64,000 nucleotides of DNA from Paenibacillus sp. BIHB 4019 (GTDB lineage: Bacteria > Bacillota > Bacilli > Paenibacillales > Paenibacillaceae): NCBI RefSeq assembly GCF_002741035.1, contig NZ_CP016808.1, forward strand, positions 2,492,001 to 2,556,000, given 5' to 3'. The notes beneath the pieces are model-generated. The model saw nothing but the letters and a program-made list of their open reading frames with translations, ran no database searches and had not been told where the DNA came from. The position numbers were made by a program, and so were the translations under genes. Positions 25,780-35,202 of the stretch are shown here, one piece after another; position 1 is the stretch's first letter, and each line of letters starts with the position of its first letter.

Positions 25780-26811
25780 ATGTTGCGATGGGGAAAAAAG
25801 AGGTTCAAAGGTAAAATGACGGCGCTCACGTTAGTGGCATTAGCCGTTATCATAGCGCTCGCGGGTTGCGGTTCGCAAGGCGAGACAGCTGTTAATACGG
25901 AGGCTAGCGATGCAGCGGCTACTGTTAGCCCATCTCCTGCGGCAGCGGATGAGCCGGCAGCTGCCGAGCAGGAAGCGGAAACGCGAGTACTGAAGGACGA
26001 GTTTGGCGAGGTGACGGTTCCGGCGCATCCGAAGCGCGTTGCGGCGATTTATTTGGAGGACTATTTGACGGCGCTTGGCGTAACGCCAGTTGTCCAATGG
26101 TACCATCCGAGCTGGGGCACACAGGAGTATTTGAAGCTGGATTTGCCAACCTTTGATATAACGGGCAATATCGAGGCACTGCTTGCCTATGAACCGGATC
26201 TGATTATTTTAGATGGCTGGGCGGACAAAACCAAATATGACATGTTTTCGAAAGTAGCGCCTACTTACCGCTTGCCAGAAAATATTTTACAGGATACCAA
26301 AGCGGTAATGCAGACGGTTGCTGATGTATTGAATATGAAGGAAGATAGTGAAAGCGTACTGAGTGCTTACGAGCAGAAAATTGCCGATGCCAAGGACAAG
26401 CTGACCCAATCGCTTGGCGAAGAGACGGTCGCGGTTGTGCGCTTGAATGTCGATGACCAGACGCTCTCCCTGTTCGGAATCAAAAACCGCTATACCGGCT
26501 TTATATTCTCCGATCTGGGCTTGAACCCAGATAAGTGGACGAAGGAGATGACCGATTACCACCAGGTGCTTTCGGAAGAAAGCATTCCAGATATCGATGC
26601 TGACCAAATTATTATTTTCCCATCGAACGGCGCTTGGGACTCTCCTGAAAATGCGGAGGCCATTAAGCTGCTGGACGGAAACATGTGGCAGGCTGTGCCT
26701 GCAGTGAAAGCTGGACATGTGCACCGTGTAGAAAGATCACATTGGCAATCCGGAGCAGTTACAGCTAACTCGATGAAAATTGATGATATTTTGAAAATGT
26801 TCGTGAAATAA
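25780..26811 (+). CDS. Iron-siderophore ABC transporter substrate-binding lipoprotein
   Basis: This 343-residue siderophore-binding lipoprotein has a lipobox ALAGC (Cys near residue 29) after a basic N-terminus, then an Ala/Glu-rich linker. The binding domain starts RVLKDEFGEVTVPAHPKRVA and contains EDYLTALGVTPVVQWYHPSW near residue 100. The ATG at 25780, with AGGGGAG ten bases upstream, is preferred; an in-frame upstream ATG lies inside the Fur box. No permease or ATPase gene is adjacent. The downstream AraC regulator carries a domain whose sequence closely parallels this protein, so both probably bind the same siderophore. Confidence 0.92.
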   Translation: MLRWGKKRFKGKMTALTLVALAVIIALAGCGSQGETAVNTEASDAAATVSPSPAAADEPAAAEQEAETRVLKDEFGEVTVPAHPKRVAAIYLEDYLTALGVTPVVQWYHPSWGTQEYLKLDLPTFDITGNIEALLAYEPDLIILDGWADKTKYDMFSKVAPTYRLPENILQDTKAVMQTVADVLNMKEDSESVLSAYEQKIADAKDKLTQSLGEETVAVVRLNVDDQTLSLFGIKNRYTGFIFSDLGLNPDKWTKEMTDYHQVLSEESIPDIDADQIIIFPSNGAWDSPENAEAIKLLDGNMWQAVPAVKAGHVHRVERSHWQSGAVTANSMKIDDILKMFVK

Positions 26812-26852
26812 GCAGCGCCCCTAGCAAGCGTGCTATTGAAGAAATAAAGAGG

Positions 26853-26887
26853 AAGGCCCATCGGTGCATTGATGGGCTTTCTTTTTT
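26853..26887 (+). terminator. Intrinsic terminator
   Basis: AAGGCCCATC (26853-26862) pairs with GATGGGCTTT (26871-26880), apart from one bulged base near the end, followed by CTTTTTT. It separates the lipoprotein gene from the regulator gene. Confidence 0.8.
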
Positions 26888-26902
26888 CATTTATACTAGT
26901 TG

Positions 26903-26917
26903 TGAAAATCATTCTCA
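26903..26917 (+). promoter_or_regulatory. Fur box upstream of the AraC regulator
   Basis: TGAAAATCATTCTCA matches TGATAAT-N-ATTATCA at 13 of 15 positions and lies about 65 bases before the regulator start. The regulator is therefore probably iron-repressed together with its lipoprotein. Confidence 0.78.
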
Positions 26918-26982
26918 TTTACTTCGGCATGTGCAGGCATAACGCATGCGGTGTGCCCAAGACATCCTAAGGGGGATATGAA

Positions 26983-28575
26983 TTGAGCGACGAGGGGAAT
27001 AAGCCGCAGCTGTGCCATACGATTTTCTATAGGCTGGCTGCGATACAATATAGGAACGTAAAAAATGGGCAGGAGCAGGTGCTGCCCACCGCTGATGAAC
27101 ATATCATCATGATCGTGACGGGTGGAACGGGAACGCTGTACGTGAATAGCGAGCAGCATGCTCTGGGCCATGGCGCCTGTTTTATTTTTGGCCCGGGTAC
27201 GAGGATGGAGTTTGCAGCTGGCGGATTTGAGGGCGGAGAAGAGGGGCTGTCGTTCTACTATATTGCCTTTGATGGAATTGGAGCGGAACCGGGGAAAGCC
27301 TCCTTTCCATGCCTGGGCGAGGTATCCTGCAAGCCTTTCTCCTACTGCATAAGTGAGCTGCAGGCGCTCCATGATAAGCGGGAGGTGGAGGACGAGCTGG
27401 AGGCTTTCCGTCATGCGATCCGTTTTCAGCAGCTTTTATTGTTCATCATGCAGCAAAACTTGTCTCTGCGCTCAGAAAGCGGCGAAAGGCGAGCGATGGA
27501 ACAGTCCATTGCCCATATTCGGCAAAACTTCCGGGAAGAGCTGACGGTAGACAGGCTTGCTGACCATGCAGGCATCGTGCGCTGGCGCTATTCCCGTCTT
27601 TTCAAGGAGCTGACGGGCGAAATTCCGCTGCATTATTTGAATGGCGTACGTGTGGAGCAGGCGAAAAAAATGCTGGCAAGCACGGATGAACGGCTGTTCA
27701 GCATCGCGCAAAGCGTCGGCTACAGCAATGAATATTATTTTAGCCGCCGCTTCAAGCAGTCGGTTGGCCTTACACCAGGCCAATATCGCCGCCATCAGCG
27801 GGAAAATATTCGGGTCTTTGCTCCTTTCATCGAGGATTATTTGCTTGCGCTTGGCATTAGGCCCATCATGCAGTTCTCCCATGATCATTGGGGGCGGCAG
27901 GAATATCTTGGCCTCGATGATGTGCCAGAATTTAATGTGGTTACCGATAACGAAGCGACCTTATCTGGCTTTGCACCGGAATTTATTTTGATGGATACGG
28001 GCATTGAACGTTGGGGCATGGACAAGCTCGCCAGCCTTGCACCGAGCATTCAGCTTTCCTATAAAGGCGAGGAATGGCGTACAACGCTGCACAGCATTGC
28101 GGATTTGCTCGGAAAGGCTGAGGAAGTAAGCCCTGTTATTGCTGATTATGAAAATAAAGCGGCTGCCGCAAAGGCAAAGCTGCTGCGGGTGGTGAAGCGG
28201 CAGACGGTCGCCTGTTTGCGTTTGTCAGCCGATAGAGTGCAGTTATATGGCGGTCCTGATCATGGCTACACCGGCCCGGTGCTTTACCGCGATTTAGGAC
28301 TGAGCCCGCATGCGCTCGTAGAGAAACTGGCTAAAGGGCTGCGGTTCGTTGAGCTGACGATGGAGGAGCTGGCGCTGCTTGACGCTGACCATTTGTTTAT
28401 TACAATTGATCCGACTGCAGGCAGGCAGATCGAGCTGCTGCATTCGCCGCTCTGGCGGTCGCTGCCCGCTGTGCGCAGCGGCAGCGTGCATGAGGTCGAT
28501 TTTTTGTCGTGGATGAATTATGGCGTGCTGTCCCATCATCGAAAAATCGACGATGTGCTGCGCGTATTGTGTTAA
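26983..28575 (+). CDS. AraC family regulator fused to a siderophore-binding domain (Btr type)
   Basis: This 530-residue regulator combines an N-terminal cupin-like sensor (to about 150), two AraC helix-turn-helix motifs (about 170-270; VDRLADHAGIVRWRYSRLFK and IAQSVGYSNEYYFSRRFKQS) and a C-terminal siderophore-binding-protein domain. The latter shares EDYLxALGxxPxxQ, an H-x-x-W-G-x-Q-E-Y-L block and YTG...DLGL with the lipoprotein upstream. It starts at TTG 26983 behind AAGGGGG. By analogy to Btr it activates siderophore uptake when the ferric ligand enters the cell. Confidence 0.92.
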   Translation: MSDEGNKPQLCHTIFYRLAAIQYRNVKNGQEQVLPTADEHIIMIVTGGTGTLYVNSEQHALGHGACFIFGPGTRMEFAAGGFEGGEEGLSFYYIAFDGIGAEPGKASFPCLGEVSCKPFSYCISELQALHDKREVEDELEAFRHAIRFQQLLLFIMQQNLSLRSESGERRAMEQSIAHIRQNFREELTVDRLADHAGIVRWRYSRLFKELTGEIPLHYLNGVRVEQAKKMLASTDERLFSIAQSVGYSNEYYFSRRFKQSVGLTPGQYRRHQRENIRVFAPFIEDYLLALGIRPIMQFSHDHWGRQEYLGLDDVPEFNVVTDNEATLSGFAPEFILMDTGIERWGMDKLASLAPSIQLSYKGEEWRTTLHSIADLLGKAEEVSPVIADYENKAAAAKAKLLRVVKRQTVACLRLSADRVQLYGGPDHGYTGPVLYRDLGLSPHALVEKLAKGLRFVELTMEELALLDADHLFITIDPTAGRQIELLHSPLWRSLPAVRSGSVHEVDFLSWMNYGVLSHHRKIDDVLRVLC

Positions 28576-28609
28576 AATGGTGATATTATGACGCTAAGGA
28601 GAGCGGTTT

Positions 28610-29137
28610 ATGGCAAAGGAAACGTATCGAATTCGCGATGCCGTGCAAGAGGATTTGCCCGGCATTGTAGCTATATATAATTCAACGGTTGCGTCGCGCC
28701 AGGTGACGGCAGATTTGGAGCCTTCAACGGTGGAAGCGAAGCAGGCTTGGTTTGACGAGCATGCGCCGGATACCCGGCCGCTTTGGGTGGTGGAAGAGGA
28801 CGGGGAGCTGCTGGCTTGGTTCAGCTTTCAGTCCTTTTATGGCCGTCCTGCTTATCAGGCGACAGCCGAAATCAGCATCTACATAGCGGAGCAGCATCGT
28901 GCGCGCGGATTGGGAAGCATGCTGCTGAAGCATGCGCTTGAGGCATGTCCGGCGCTGCATATTCGGACGCTGCTCGGCTTTATTTTTGCCCACAATGCTC
29001 CTAGCCTTGGCTTGCTCGGCAAGTTCGGCTTTGAGCAATGGGCGTACATGCCGAAAGTGGCGGAGCTGGATGGGGTGGAGCGCGATTTGGTTATTATGGG
29101 GCTCCGAGTTGGAGAAAGGGCGAAAGGGGAAAAATGA
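28610..29137 (+). CDS. GNAT acetyltransferase, phosphinothricin-acetyltransferase-like
   Basis: This 175-residue N-acetyltransferase uses acetyl-CoA. The N-terminal [19 protein letters not shown] is the typical first strand and helix of PAT-like proteins. The acetyl-CoA loop is visible as [19 protein letters not shown] near residue 95 (R-x-x-G-x-G/A pattern), and [20 protein letters not shown] near 125 is the conserved C-terminal part. The substrate may be a phosphinothricin-like amino acid or another amine. The stop overlaps the start of the next gene, so the two are coupled. Confidence 0.88.
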   Translation: MAKETYRIRDAVQEDLPGIVAIYNSTVASRQVTADLEPSTVEAKQAWFDEHAPDTRPLWVVEEDGELLAWFSFQSFYGRPAYQATAEISIYIAEQHRARGLGSMLLKHALEACPALHIRTLLGFIFAHNAPSLGLLGKFGFEQWAYMPKVAELDGVERDLVIMGLRVGERAKGEK

Positions 29138-29802
29138 TGCAGCGAGGAAATTGGAAATATTGGTTTCGCGTATGGATTCATCCCCGTCAGACGGTTAGGC
29201 ATTTTCTCAAACATCCGGGACCATTCTGGCCGCTTGTTGTAATAGCTTTATTCAGCGGCATCTTTCAGTTTTTGGATACCGGCGCGGATAATGAGTGGGG
29301 TAATCATATTTATTTGGGCTTGATATTGCTGCTGGCGGTTTTAGTTGGCGCACCGCTTGGAATCGGGGGGTTATTTTTATCCGGCGTTTTGTATAAATGG
29401 GTGGGCTCATGGTTCGGCGGCACTGCCACCAGGCATCAGATGTACATTGCATTTGCCCGTGGCGTTTTGGCGCCTTCCGTATTAATCGGGCTGCTTTGGA
29501 TTCCGCAGTTTGTGCTATTAGGAAGAGGCAGCTTTACCGATACGCTTGTATATTCGGGTGGACTGGCCTCAGGGCTTGACCTTCCAGGCGGCGTGCTGAT
29601 GGCTCTTAGCCTGCTGTTCGCTATTATCAAAATTATCTTGAGCATATGGGTGTTCATTATTATGCTGCATGCGGTCGGCGAGGCCCATCAGTTTTCCGCT
29701 TGGCGCGCACTTGGCGTTTCATTAATTATTACGTTCGCCTTATTTGTACTTATTTTGATTCTTGTATTGCCTTTTTTAGTCATTGGCATAATCGCAAATT
29801 AG
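29134..29802 (+). CDS. YIP1-family membrane protein
   Basis: This 222-residue polytopic membrane protein has a conserved N-terminal [19 protein letters not shown] segment (the W...I.P..T.R.. motif of bacterial Yip1-like proteins), followed by about five hydrophobic helices. Its function is unknown; some relatives are thought to act in membrane organisation. The ATG at 29134 overlaps the acetyltransferase stop codon (ATGA). An in-frame start further upstream would overlap that gene by 100 bases and has no ribosome site. Confidence 0.8.
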   Translation: MMQRGNWKYWFRVWIHPRQTVRHFLKHPGPFWPLVVIALFSGIFQFLDTGADNEWGNHIYLGLILLLAVLVGAPLGIGGLFLSGVLYKWVGSWFGGTATRHQMYIAFARGVLAPSVLIGLLWIPQFVLLGRGSFTDTLVYSGGLASGLDLPGGVLMALSLLFAIIKIILSIWVFIIMLHAVGEAHQFSAWRALGVSLIITFALFVLILILVLPFLVIGIIAN

Positions 29803-29899
29803 TGGATGCATTCGGCAACAAAATGTTTTATGCTGAATGAGGATGAATAAAGCGGACAAACGGCAGGGGCCGTTAATCGAAAAGAAGGGAGCTTGACTC

Positions 29900-30964
29900 A
29901 TGAGTAAGTTCTGGAGCCCACTTGCGGCATCGTTAGTACCTTATGTGCCGGGCGAACAGCCAAAGGATAAGCAATACATTAAACTCAACACGAATGAAAA
30001 CCCGTATCCGCCTTCACCGAAGGTAATCGAGGCGATCCAAGCGGCGGCTAATGAGGATTTGCGCTTATACCCTGATCCGACAAGCGGAGCGCTGGTGCAG
30101 TCGCTGGCTGCTTATTTTAAAGTTTCCCCGAGCCAGGTTTTTGTAGGCAATGGCTCCGATGAGGTGTTGGCGTTTGCTTTCGCAGCATTCTTCGATCCTG
30201 CAAAGCCGGTGCTGTTTGCCGATATTACATACAGCTTCTATAAAGTGTATGCCGAGTTTTACGGGCTGCAGGCAGATTTAATTCCACTGGATGAGCAGTT
30301 CCGCATGCCGCTGGAGCAATTTAATACGCGTGAAAATGGCGGCATTGTCATTCCAAACCCGAATGCTCCTACAGCGATGCTTGTTCCAGTTGACGAGTTC
30401 CGCTCAATCCTTGAGCATAACCGCGACCAAGTCGTCATCATTGATGAAGCTTATATTGATTTTGGCGGCGAATCGGCCGTTAAGCTGGTTGCCGATTATC
30501 CGAATGTGCTCGTCATTCAGACGTTATCGAAGTCGCGTTCGCTTGCCGGCTTGCGGGTAGGCTGGGCGATCGGAAGCGAGGAGCTTATCGACGGCCTTAA
30601 TCGTGTGAAAAATTCATTCAACTCCTATACGATCGACCGCTTAGCGCTTGCAGGTGCTGTTGCCGCTATAGAAGATGATGCTTATTTCCATGAGATTACG
30701 GCTAAAGTGAATCAGACTAGGGATCAGACGGCTGTGCGTCTGCGGGAACTCGGCTTTGCCGTGACCGATTCCACAGCCAATTTCCTGTTCATTTCCCACC
30801 CTGACCAAGCGGCGGAGCACCTTTTTCAAAAGCTGCGCGAGCAGGGCGTACTCGTTCGGTATTTCAAGCAGCCTCGCATTGACCACTATTTGCGGGTAAG
30901 TATTGGTACGGATGAGGAAATGGATGTTTTTCTTAACGTAATCGCTGATATTGTAAAGTCGTAA
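29900..30964 (+). CDS. hisC: Histidinol-phosphate aminotransferase
   Basis: This 354-residue class I/II PLP aminotransferase converts imidazole-acetol phosphate to histidinol phosphate. Landmarks are LNTNENPYPPSPKVIEAI near residue 28, the PLP-phosphate region GNGSDEVL near 85, NPNAPT near 152, DEAYIDFGG near 180 and the Schiff-base lysine in TLSKSRSLAGLRVGWAIG near 215. Some HisC-type enzymes also act on aromatic amino acids. No other his genes are adjacent. A small membrane protein follows with a one-base overlap of stop and start. Confidence 0.93.
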   Translation: MSKFWSPLAASLVPYVPGEQPKDKQYIKLNTNENPYPPSPKVIEAIQAAANEDLRLYPDPTSGALVQSLAAYFKVSPSQVFVGNGSDEVLAFAFAAFFDPAKPVLFADITYSFYKVYAEFYGLQADLIPLDEQFRMPLEQFNTRENGGIVIPNPNAPTAMLVPVDEFRSILEHNRDQVVIIDEAYIDFGGESAVKLVADYPNVLVIQTLSKSRSLAGLRVGWAIGSEELIDGLNRVKNSFNSYTIDRLALAGAVAAIEDDAYFHEITAKVNQTRDQTAVRLRELGFAVTDSTANFLFISHPDQAAEHLFQKLREQGVLVRYFKQPRIDHYLRVSIGTDEEMDVFLNVIADIVKS

Positions 30965-31386
30965 TGACCAAGGAAAATCGATCGTCGTTCGGCCCTGCTA
31001 TGCGGAGGGCAATACTTCTTAGCTTAATTTTCTCGTTAATCGGCAATACTTTGTATTATGCGACAGCGTACAGCGTGACAGTTTTGAATGGCGTAATCAC
31101 CTTGCTGGTCCTGATTGGCGTACTTTATACGATAGCCATCGTTCGAAGCTTTAGCGGGCGTTATTGGTATTTTCCGCTATTTATTCCGGTGCTTTGGGTA
31201 CCCCTTACGGTCATTTTAACGTATGGGCTAGGACTGTTGTTCCCTTTATCCGATGAAGCGACATCCAGAGGTTTGCTCGTTATTTATATTCACGGGCTGA
31301 ATTTATGCACGGTGGCCGCATCGGCTTTTATGGGAATGTTTGTTAAAGGCTTGCTTTACATTTTGGGTCGAATGAACAAGGAATAA
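30964..31386 (+). CDS. Small integral membrane protein of unknown function
   Basis: This 140-residue protein has four predicted membrane helices (about 15-35, 42-62, 72-97, 108-133) and short polar loops. The start ATG shares a base with the hisC stop (TAATG), so it depends on translation of hisC. I do not recognise the family. Its coupling to hisC does not by itself indicate a role in histidine metabolism. Confidence 0.72.
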   Translation: MTKENRSSFGPAMRRAILLSLIFSLIGNTLYYATAYSVTVLNGVITLLVLIGVLYTIAIVRSFSGRYWYFPLFIPVLWVPLTVILTYGLGLLFPLSDEATSRGLLVIYIHGLNLCTVAASAFMGMFVKGLLYILGRMNKE

Positions 31387-31413
31387 AAGGCGAATAAGCC
31401 TATTTCCTTTTTA
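31378..31413 (+). terminator. Intrinsic terminator
   Basis: AAGGAATA (31378) pairs with TATTTCCTT (31401-31409), with an inner AGGC/GCCT helix, and is followed by TTTATT. It overlaps the end of the preceding gene. Confidence 0.65.
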
Positions 31414-31424
31414 TTAAATTTTCG

Positions 31425-31433
31425 TGCTATAAT
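31425..31433 (+). promoter_or_regulatory. Extended -10 promoter of the RNase J gene
   Basis: TGCTATAAT is a perfect extended -10 element (TGN + TATAAT) about 80 bases upstream of the RNase J start. The -35 region is weak (TTCCTT), which is common for extended -10 promoters. Confidence 0.65.
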
Positions 31434-31512
31434 GGTGACAAGTGACTGGTTCGGATCTTTTTAGTTTGATGTATATTAATCGTCGTCAGTCTTATAAAAT
31501 AGGAGGATTATT

Positions 31513-33189
31513 TTGAATAACAGAACAGAAAACAAACTATCCATTTTTGCCTTGGGCGGCGTAGGTGAAATTGGGAAAAATATGTACGCAGTACAATACG
31601 CTAACGATATTATTGTCATTGATTGCGGTTCCAAGTTTCCCGATGAAGAGCTGCTGGGCATCGATATTATCGTGCCGGACATTTCTTATCTAATCGAGAA
31701 CAAGGACAAGGTCAGAGCGCTGCTTATTACGCATGGCCACGAAGACCACATCGGTGGATTACCTTATATTTTGAAGCAGCTTAGCCTGCCTGTCTACGCA
31801 AGTCGTCTGACAATGGGACTGATCGAAGGCAAGCTGAAGGAAGCTGGCCTGCTGGGCGCAACGGAAAGACATCTGATTCATGCGGAATCCGAGCTTAAAT
31901 TCGGGACGCTAACTGCAAGCTTTTTCCGTACGAACCACAGCATTCCGGATTCCCTCGGTGTTGTACTGGATACGCCTGAAGGTGTCGTAGTACACACAGG
32001 CGACTTCAAGTTTGATCAGACGCCGGTTAATGATCACCATGCTGATCTTCACCGCATGGCTGAAATTGGCCGCAAGGGCGTGCTGGCGCTTCTATCGGAG
32101 AGTACAAATGCAGAGCGTCCGGGCTTTACGCCTTCGGAAAGAAACGTCGGAGCGAACTTCATAGACGCTTTCCGCAAAGCAGAGCGCCGTGTTATCGTAT
32201 CGACGTTCGCATCGAACGTATACCGTTTGCAGCAAGTTATCGACGCGGGTGTCGCGACGAACCGCAAGCTGGCGATTATTGGCCGCAGCATGGTCAATAT
32301 GATTACGATTGCTTCTGAGCTAGGCTATTTGAATATTCCAGACGGGATGCTTATTGAAACGAATGAAGTGAACCGTTATGCTGACAATCAGGTCGTCATT
32401 TTGTGCACGGGCAGCCAAGGCGAGCCGATGTCGGCGCTTACGCGCATGGCGCGTTCCAATCACCGCCAGATTGAAATTCTGGAAGGAGATACGGTCATCA
32501 TTTCCGCTACGCCGATTCCAGGCAACGAGCGGAGCATTGGCCGTACTGTAGACGAGCTGTTCCGCCTTGGCGCGAACGTGATCTACGGTCAGGGCGCTGC
32601 TACCGGCATGCACGTATCCGGCCATGCCAGCCAAGAAGAGCTGAAGCTGATGCTTCACCTGATGGCTCCGAAATATTTTATTCCGATTCACGGCGAATAC
32701 CGGATGCAGCTTCACCACAAGAAGCTTGCTGAAGCAGTAGGCGTTGCGAAGGAAAATATTTTCCTTGTCGATAACGGCGAGGTGGTCGAGATTGCGAATG
32801 GCCAAGCACGCAAAGCGGGCAAAGTTTCGTCCGGCAATACGTATATCGATGGCCTAGGTATTGGCGATGTCGGCAATATTGTATTGCGCGATCGCAAGCA
32901 TTTGTCGCAGGACGGCATTCTCGTTGTCGTAGTAACGATCAGCAAGCAGGACAAAACGATTAAATCAGGTCCGGATATTATTTCGCGCGGTTTCGTCTAT
33001 GTACGTGAATCGGAAGGTCTGCTCGACGAAGCAGGCCGCATCGTATCCCGCACCATTACTAAATCAATTAGCGATAATGTCAACCAATGGACAACGCTAA
33101 AATCTAATGTAAAAGACGCGCTCGGACGATTCTTATATGAGCAAACGAAAAGAAAGCCGATGATTCTTCCGATCATCATGGAAGTATAA
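31513..33189 (+). CDS. rnjA: Ribonuclease J (RnjA type)
   Basis: This 558-residue metallo-beta-lactamase/beta-CASP ribonuclease carries out 5'-3' exonucleolytic and endonucleolytic mRNA decay and rRNA maturation. The metal site is seen in LITHGHEDHIGGLPY near residue 75, then FFRTNHSIPDSLGVV near 140, HTGDFKFD near 160 and the beta-CASP segment; HVSGHASQEELKLML near 365 and IPIHGEYRMQ near 390 complete the site. The C-terminal domain is present, so it is full length. Initiation is at TTG 31513 behind AGGAGG. RnjA rather than RnjB is inferred from overall similarity and length. Confidence 0.94.
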   Translation: MNNRTENKLSIFALGGVGEIGKNMYAVQYANDIIVIDCGSKFPDEELLGIDIIVPDISYLIENKDKVRALLITHGHEDHIGGLPYILKQLSLPVYASRLTMGLIEGKLKEAGLLGATERHLIHAESELKFGTLTASFFRTNHSIPDSLGVVLDTPEGVVVHTGDFKFDQTPVNDHHADLHRMAEIGRKGVLALLSESTNAERPGFTPSERNVGANFIDAFRKAERRVIVSTFASNVYRLQQVIDAGVATNRKLAIIGRSMVNMITIASELGYLNIPDGMLIETNEVNRYADNQVVILCTGSQGEPMSALTRMARSNHRQIEILEGDTVIISATPIPGNERSIGRTVDELFRLGANVIYGQGAATGMHVSGHASQEELKLMLHLMAPKYFIPIHGEYRMQLHHKKLAEAVGVAKENIFLVDNGEVVEIANGQARKAGKVSSGNTYIDGLGIGDVGNIVLRDRKHLSQDGILVVVVTISKQDKTIKSGPDIISRGFVYVRESEGLLDEAGRIVSRTITKSISDNVNQWTTLKSNVKDALGRFLYEQTKRKPMILPIIMEV

Positions 33190-33252
33190 TCGGCGCCTAA
33201 CCAGTCCACTTCACTTTGCTTAGTGAGCCGATCATTGAATAGATTTATGAAC

Positions 33253-33310
33253 AAGAAGACCGTATAACCGGCCTGTTTCGTCAGGCGGCTATACGGTCTT
33301 CTTTGCGTTT
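33253..33310. terminator. Bidirectional intrinsic terminator
   Basis: The perfect 14-bp arms AAGAAGACCGTATA (33253-33266) and TATACGGTCTTCTT (33290-33303) plus an inner helix are followed by TGCGTTTATT. It separates convergent genes. Confidence 0.8.
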
Positions 33311-33327
33311 ATTCTAGAGCTGCGGTC

Positions 33328-34191
33328 TTAATAACGTTCCAATACAAGCTGCGTTTTCAATCCGTCTGCCGGCACGAGCCAGCCGAGGTTGTTCAAGCTG
33401 TTAATGAGCGCAGTACGGTTCGTATTAGCGATGCTGTATTCATCTGTTTTGAAGGAAATTTCCACAATTGGGTCAATGCCTGTACCGGCAGCATTGCGGA
33501 TTGGCCAAATTTCAACATCTACCTCAAGGCCATTCCAAGTGCCTGTGTGCTTCGTTGTGAGGACAGGGCCGTATGCACGCGAGTTTTGCAGCTGCGTCTT
33601 GCCCCAATTGCTTGTCCCCCAGTTTTTCAGCTTGCCTGGCAGCTCGTCGAGCAGCATTTGGCGGGCGGCTGATTCGGATGGAAGTCCAAGTGCGCCGTTT
33701 AGCGATTGGCTTACCTTTTTATCGACGGACATGCTGAGCGTCTGCTTGCTGTAGCCCCAATCAATCTCCGCTTTGTAATTGTCATCCGTAATGTCAAAGC
33801 CTTCTGTGTTTGCAAGCGTCAGCGCCGCGTCAATATTGCCGTTTTGCACAGCATAGCGTTTTTTGTACGTGAGCTCGTAGTTGTTTTTATCCTCTTTTTT
33901 GCGAAAACGTGCGTTCCAGCCTGCATCATCCAAACCAAGACTGTTGGTATCGAAATATTCCACATTGGTTTGTCTCGAAGTAGTCAGATTGAACTGGGAG
34001 GCAGCAGCGGAACTCAGCGTCAAATTGCTGTTCAACACCTTCGTAGAATCCAGCAGCAGCTTGACCTCATAGGATGGGACCATATTCGCTTCCTGCTTTT
34101 TTGCCTGTACAGTGTCCGGTGCCTGGAACGCCGACAGCAGCAGCGTCGCACTCAAAACCATCGTTCCTGCTTTCGTTAACCAATGTTTCAT
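33328..34191 (-). CDS. Secreted CYTH-like (triphosphate-tunnel) protein
   Basis: This 287-residue exported protein has a signal peptide (MKHWLTKAGTMVLSATLLLSA, cleavage after the AQA-type site TVQA near residue 30). The mature part begins YEVKLLLD, has VEYFDTNSLGLDDAGWNARFR near residue 80, then YELTYKKRY near 107. That order (E-x-K strand, Y-F-D-T, L...G...R-x-R, L-T-x-K) is the pattern of CYTH/VTC triphosphate-tunnel domains, which bind polyphosphate or nucleotides. Here the family ExExK is reduced. Catalytic competence and an extracellular role are therefore uncertain. It stands alone, with a shared terminator downstream. Confidence 0.72.
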   Translation of the reverse strand: MKHWLTKAGTMVLSATLLLSAFQAPDTVQAKKQEANMVPSYEVKLLLDSTKVLNSNLTLSSAAASQFNLTTSRQTNVEYFDTNSLGLDDAGWNARFRKKEDKNNYELTYKKRYAVQNGNIDAALTLANTEGFDITDDNYKAEIDWGYSKQTLSMSVDKKVSQSLNGALGLPSESAARQMLLDELPGKLKNWGTSNWGKTQLQNSRAYGPVLTTKHTGTWNGLEVDVEIWPIRNAAGTGIDPIVEISFKTDEYSIANTNRTALINSLNNLGWLVPADGLKTQLVLERY

Positions 34192-34278
34192 TATCTCATC
34201 TCCTCTTCATAATGGACCTACAACCTTTACTTTAGGGAGCCATTGTTCGCGAGGAATCAAGCATGGAAACGGATTATG

Positions 34279-35202
34279 TTAATTTTTCCAATAATTAATG
34301 GATGGAGCCGGAGAATTTTTAAAGCTTCTATGGAGGGTATCAATAAATTGTTCGGTTAGCCGGGAGTCATAGCGATCCTTGTTATAGCAGCAATAAATCG
34401 AGCGCTGAAAGCGGGTATTGGGAATTTTGCGCATAAGCAGCTGTCCCTTTCGAACTTCCTCCTGTACGGAAAGCTCCGAAATAAAAGCAATATGTCCGCC
34501 CTGCTGCACCGTCTGCTTGATGGCTTCAATCGAATCAAGCTCAATCGGCCCGATGAGGTCAATGCGGTGATTGTTCAGCCATCTCGTCGTCATTTCCCGT
34601 GTACTGGACTGCTCGCCATGCAGCACAAAGTTGGCTGTAGCAATAAGCCCCGGATTAAGCGTCTCATAGGCTGCGAGATGATGATTAGGAGCAAAAATAA
34701 CGACCAGCTCATCTTCGCAAATGCTATGGGTGGACAAGGAGGGCTGCTCGAACGGCTCGGAGGAGATAAGGCCAAGATGGATGTCATGGTTCCACAGCTT
34801 TTCCTTAATAATAGGCGCTGGCTTCACCAGCACGGAAATTTCAATGCCCGGATGATGTTTGGAAAAATCGCTCAGCACCTCCGGCAGCACATAGGTGGCC
34901 GGGACGTAGCTCGCTCCAATGGTCAGCTTTCCGCGGGCCAGGCTGCCATATTCCATAACGACACGCTCGGCTTCCTGCGCCAGCTTATTGATGCGCACCG
35001 CATAATGAAGCAGCGCCTTGCCGGGAGCGGTCAGCAGCATTTTATCCGCCCGCGCCTCGAACAGCTTGACGCCCATTTCCTGCTCCAGGCTTTTCATATG
35101 ATAGGTAATGGTCGGCTGCTTGAGATCCAGCTCGTGGGCAACAGGGGTAATTTTCTTATGCTTGTCGAGCAGCTCAATAATTTTCAGCTTCAATAAATTC
35201 AC
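34279..35202 (-). CDS. LysR family transcriptional regulator
   Basis: This 307-residue LysR regulator has an N-terminal helix-turn-helix (NLLKLKIIELLDKHKKITP and TITYHMKSLEQEMGVKLFE) and a C-terminal effector-binding domain like a periplasmic binding protein. The start is taken at GTG 35202, because AGGAGG lies nine bases upstream; an open frame extending to 35244 lacks a site. It is transcribed divergently from the ABC transporter operon, the classical LysR arrangement, so it very probably controls that operon. The effector is unknown. Confidence 0.93.
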   Translation of the reverse strand: MNLLKLKIIELLDKHKKITPVAHELDLKQPTITYHMKSLEQEMGVKLFEARADKMLLTAPGKALLHYAVRINKLAQEAERVVMEYGSLARGKLTIGASYVPATYVLPEVLSDFSKHHPGIEISVLVKPAPIIKEKLWNHDIHLGLISSEPFEQPSLSTHSICEDELVVIFAPNHHLAAYETLNPGLIATANFVLHGEQSSTREMTTRWLNNHRIDLIGPIELDSIEAIKQTVQQGGHIAFISELSVQEEVRKGQLLMRKIPNTRFQRSIYCCYNKDRYDSRLTEQFIDTLHRSFKNSPAPSINYWKN

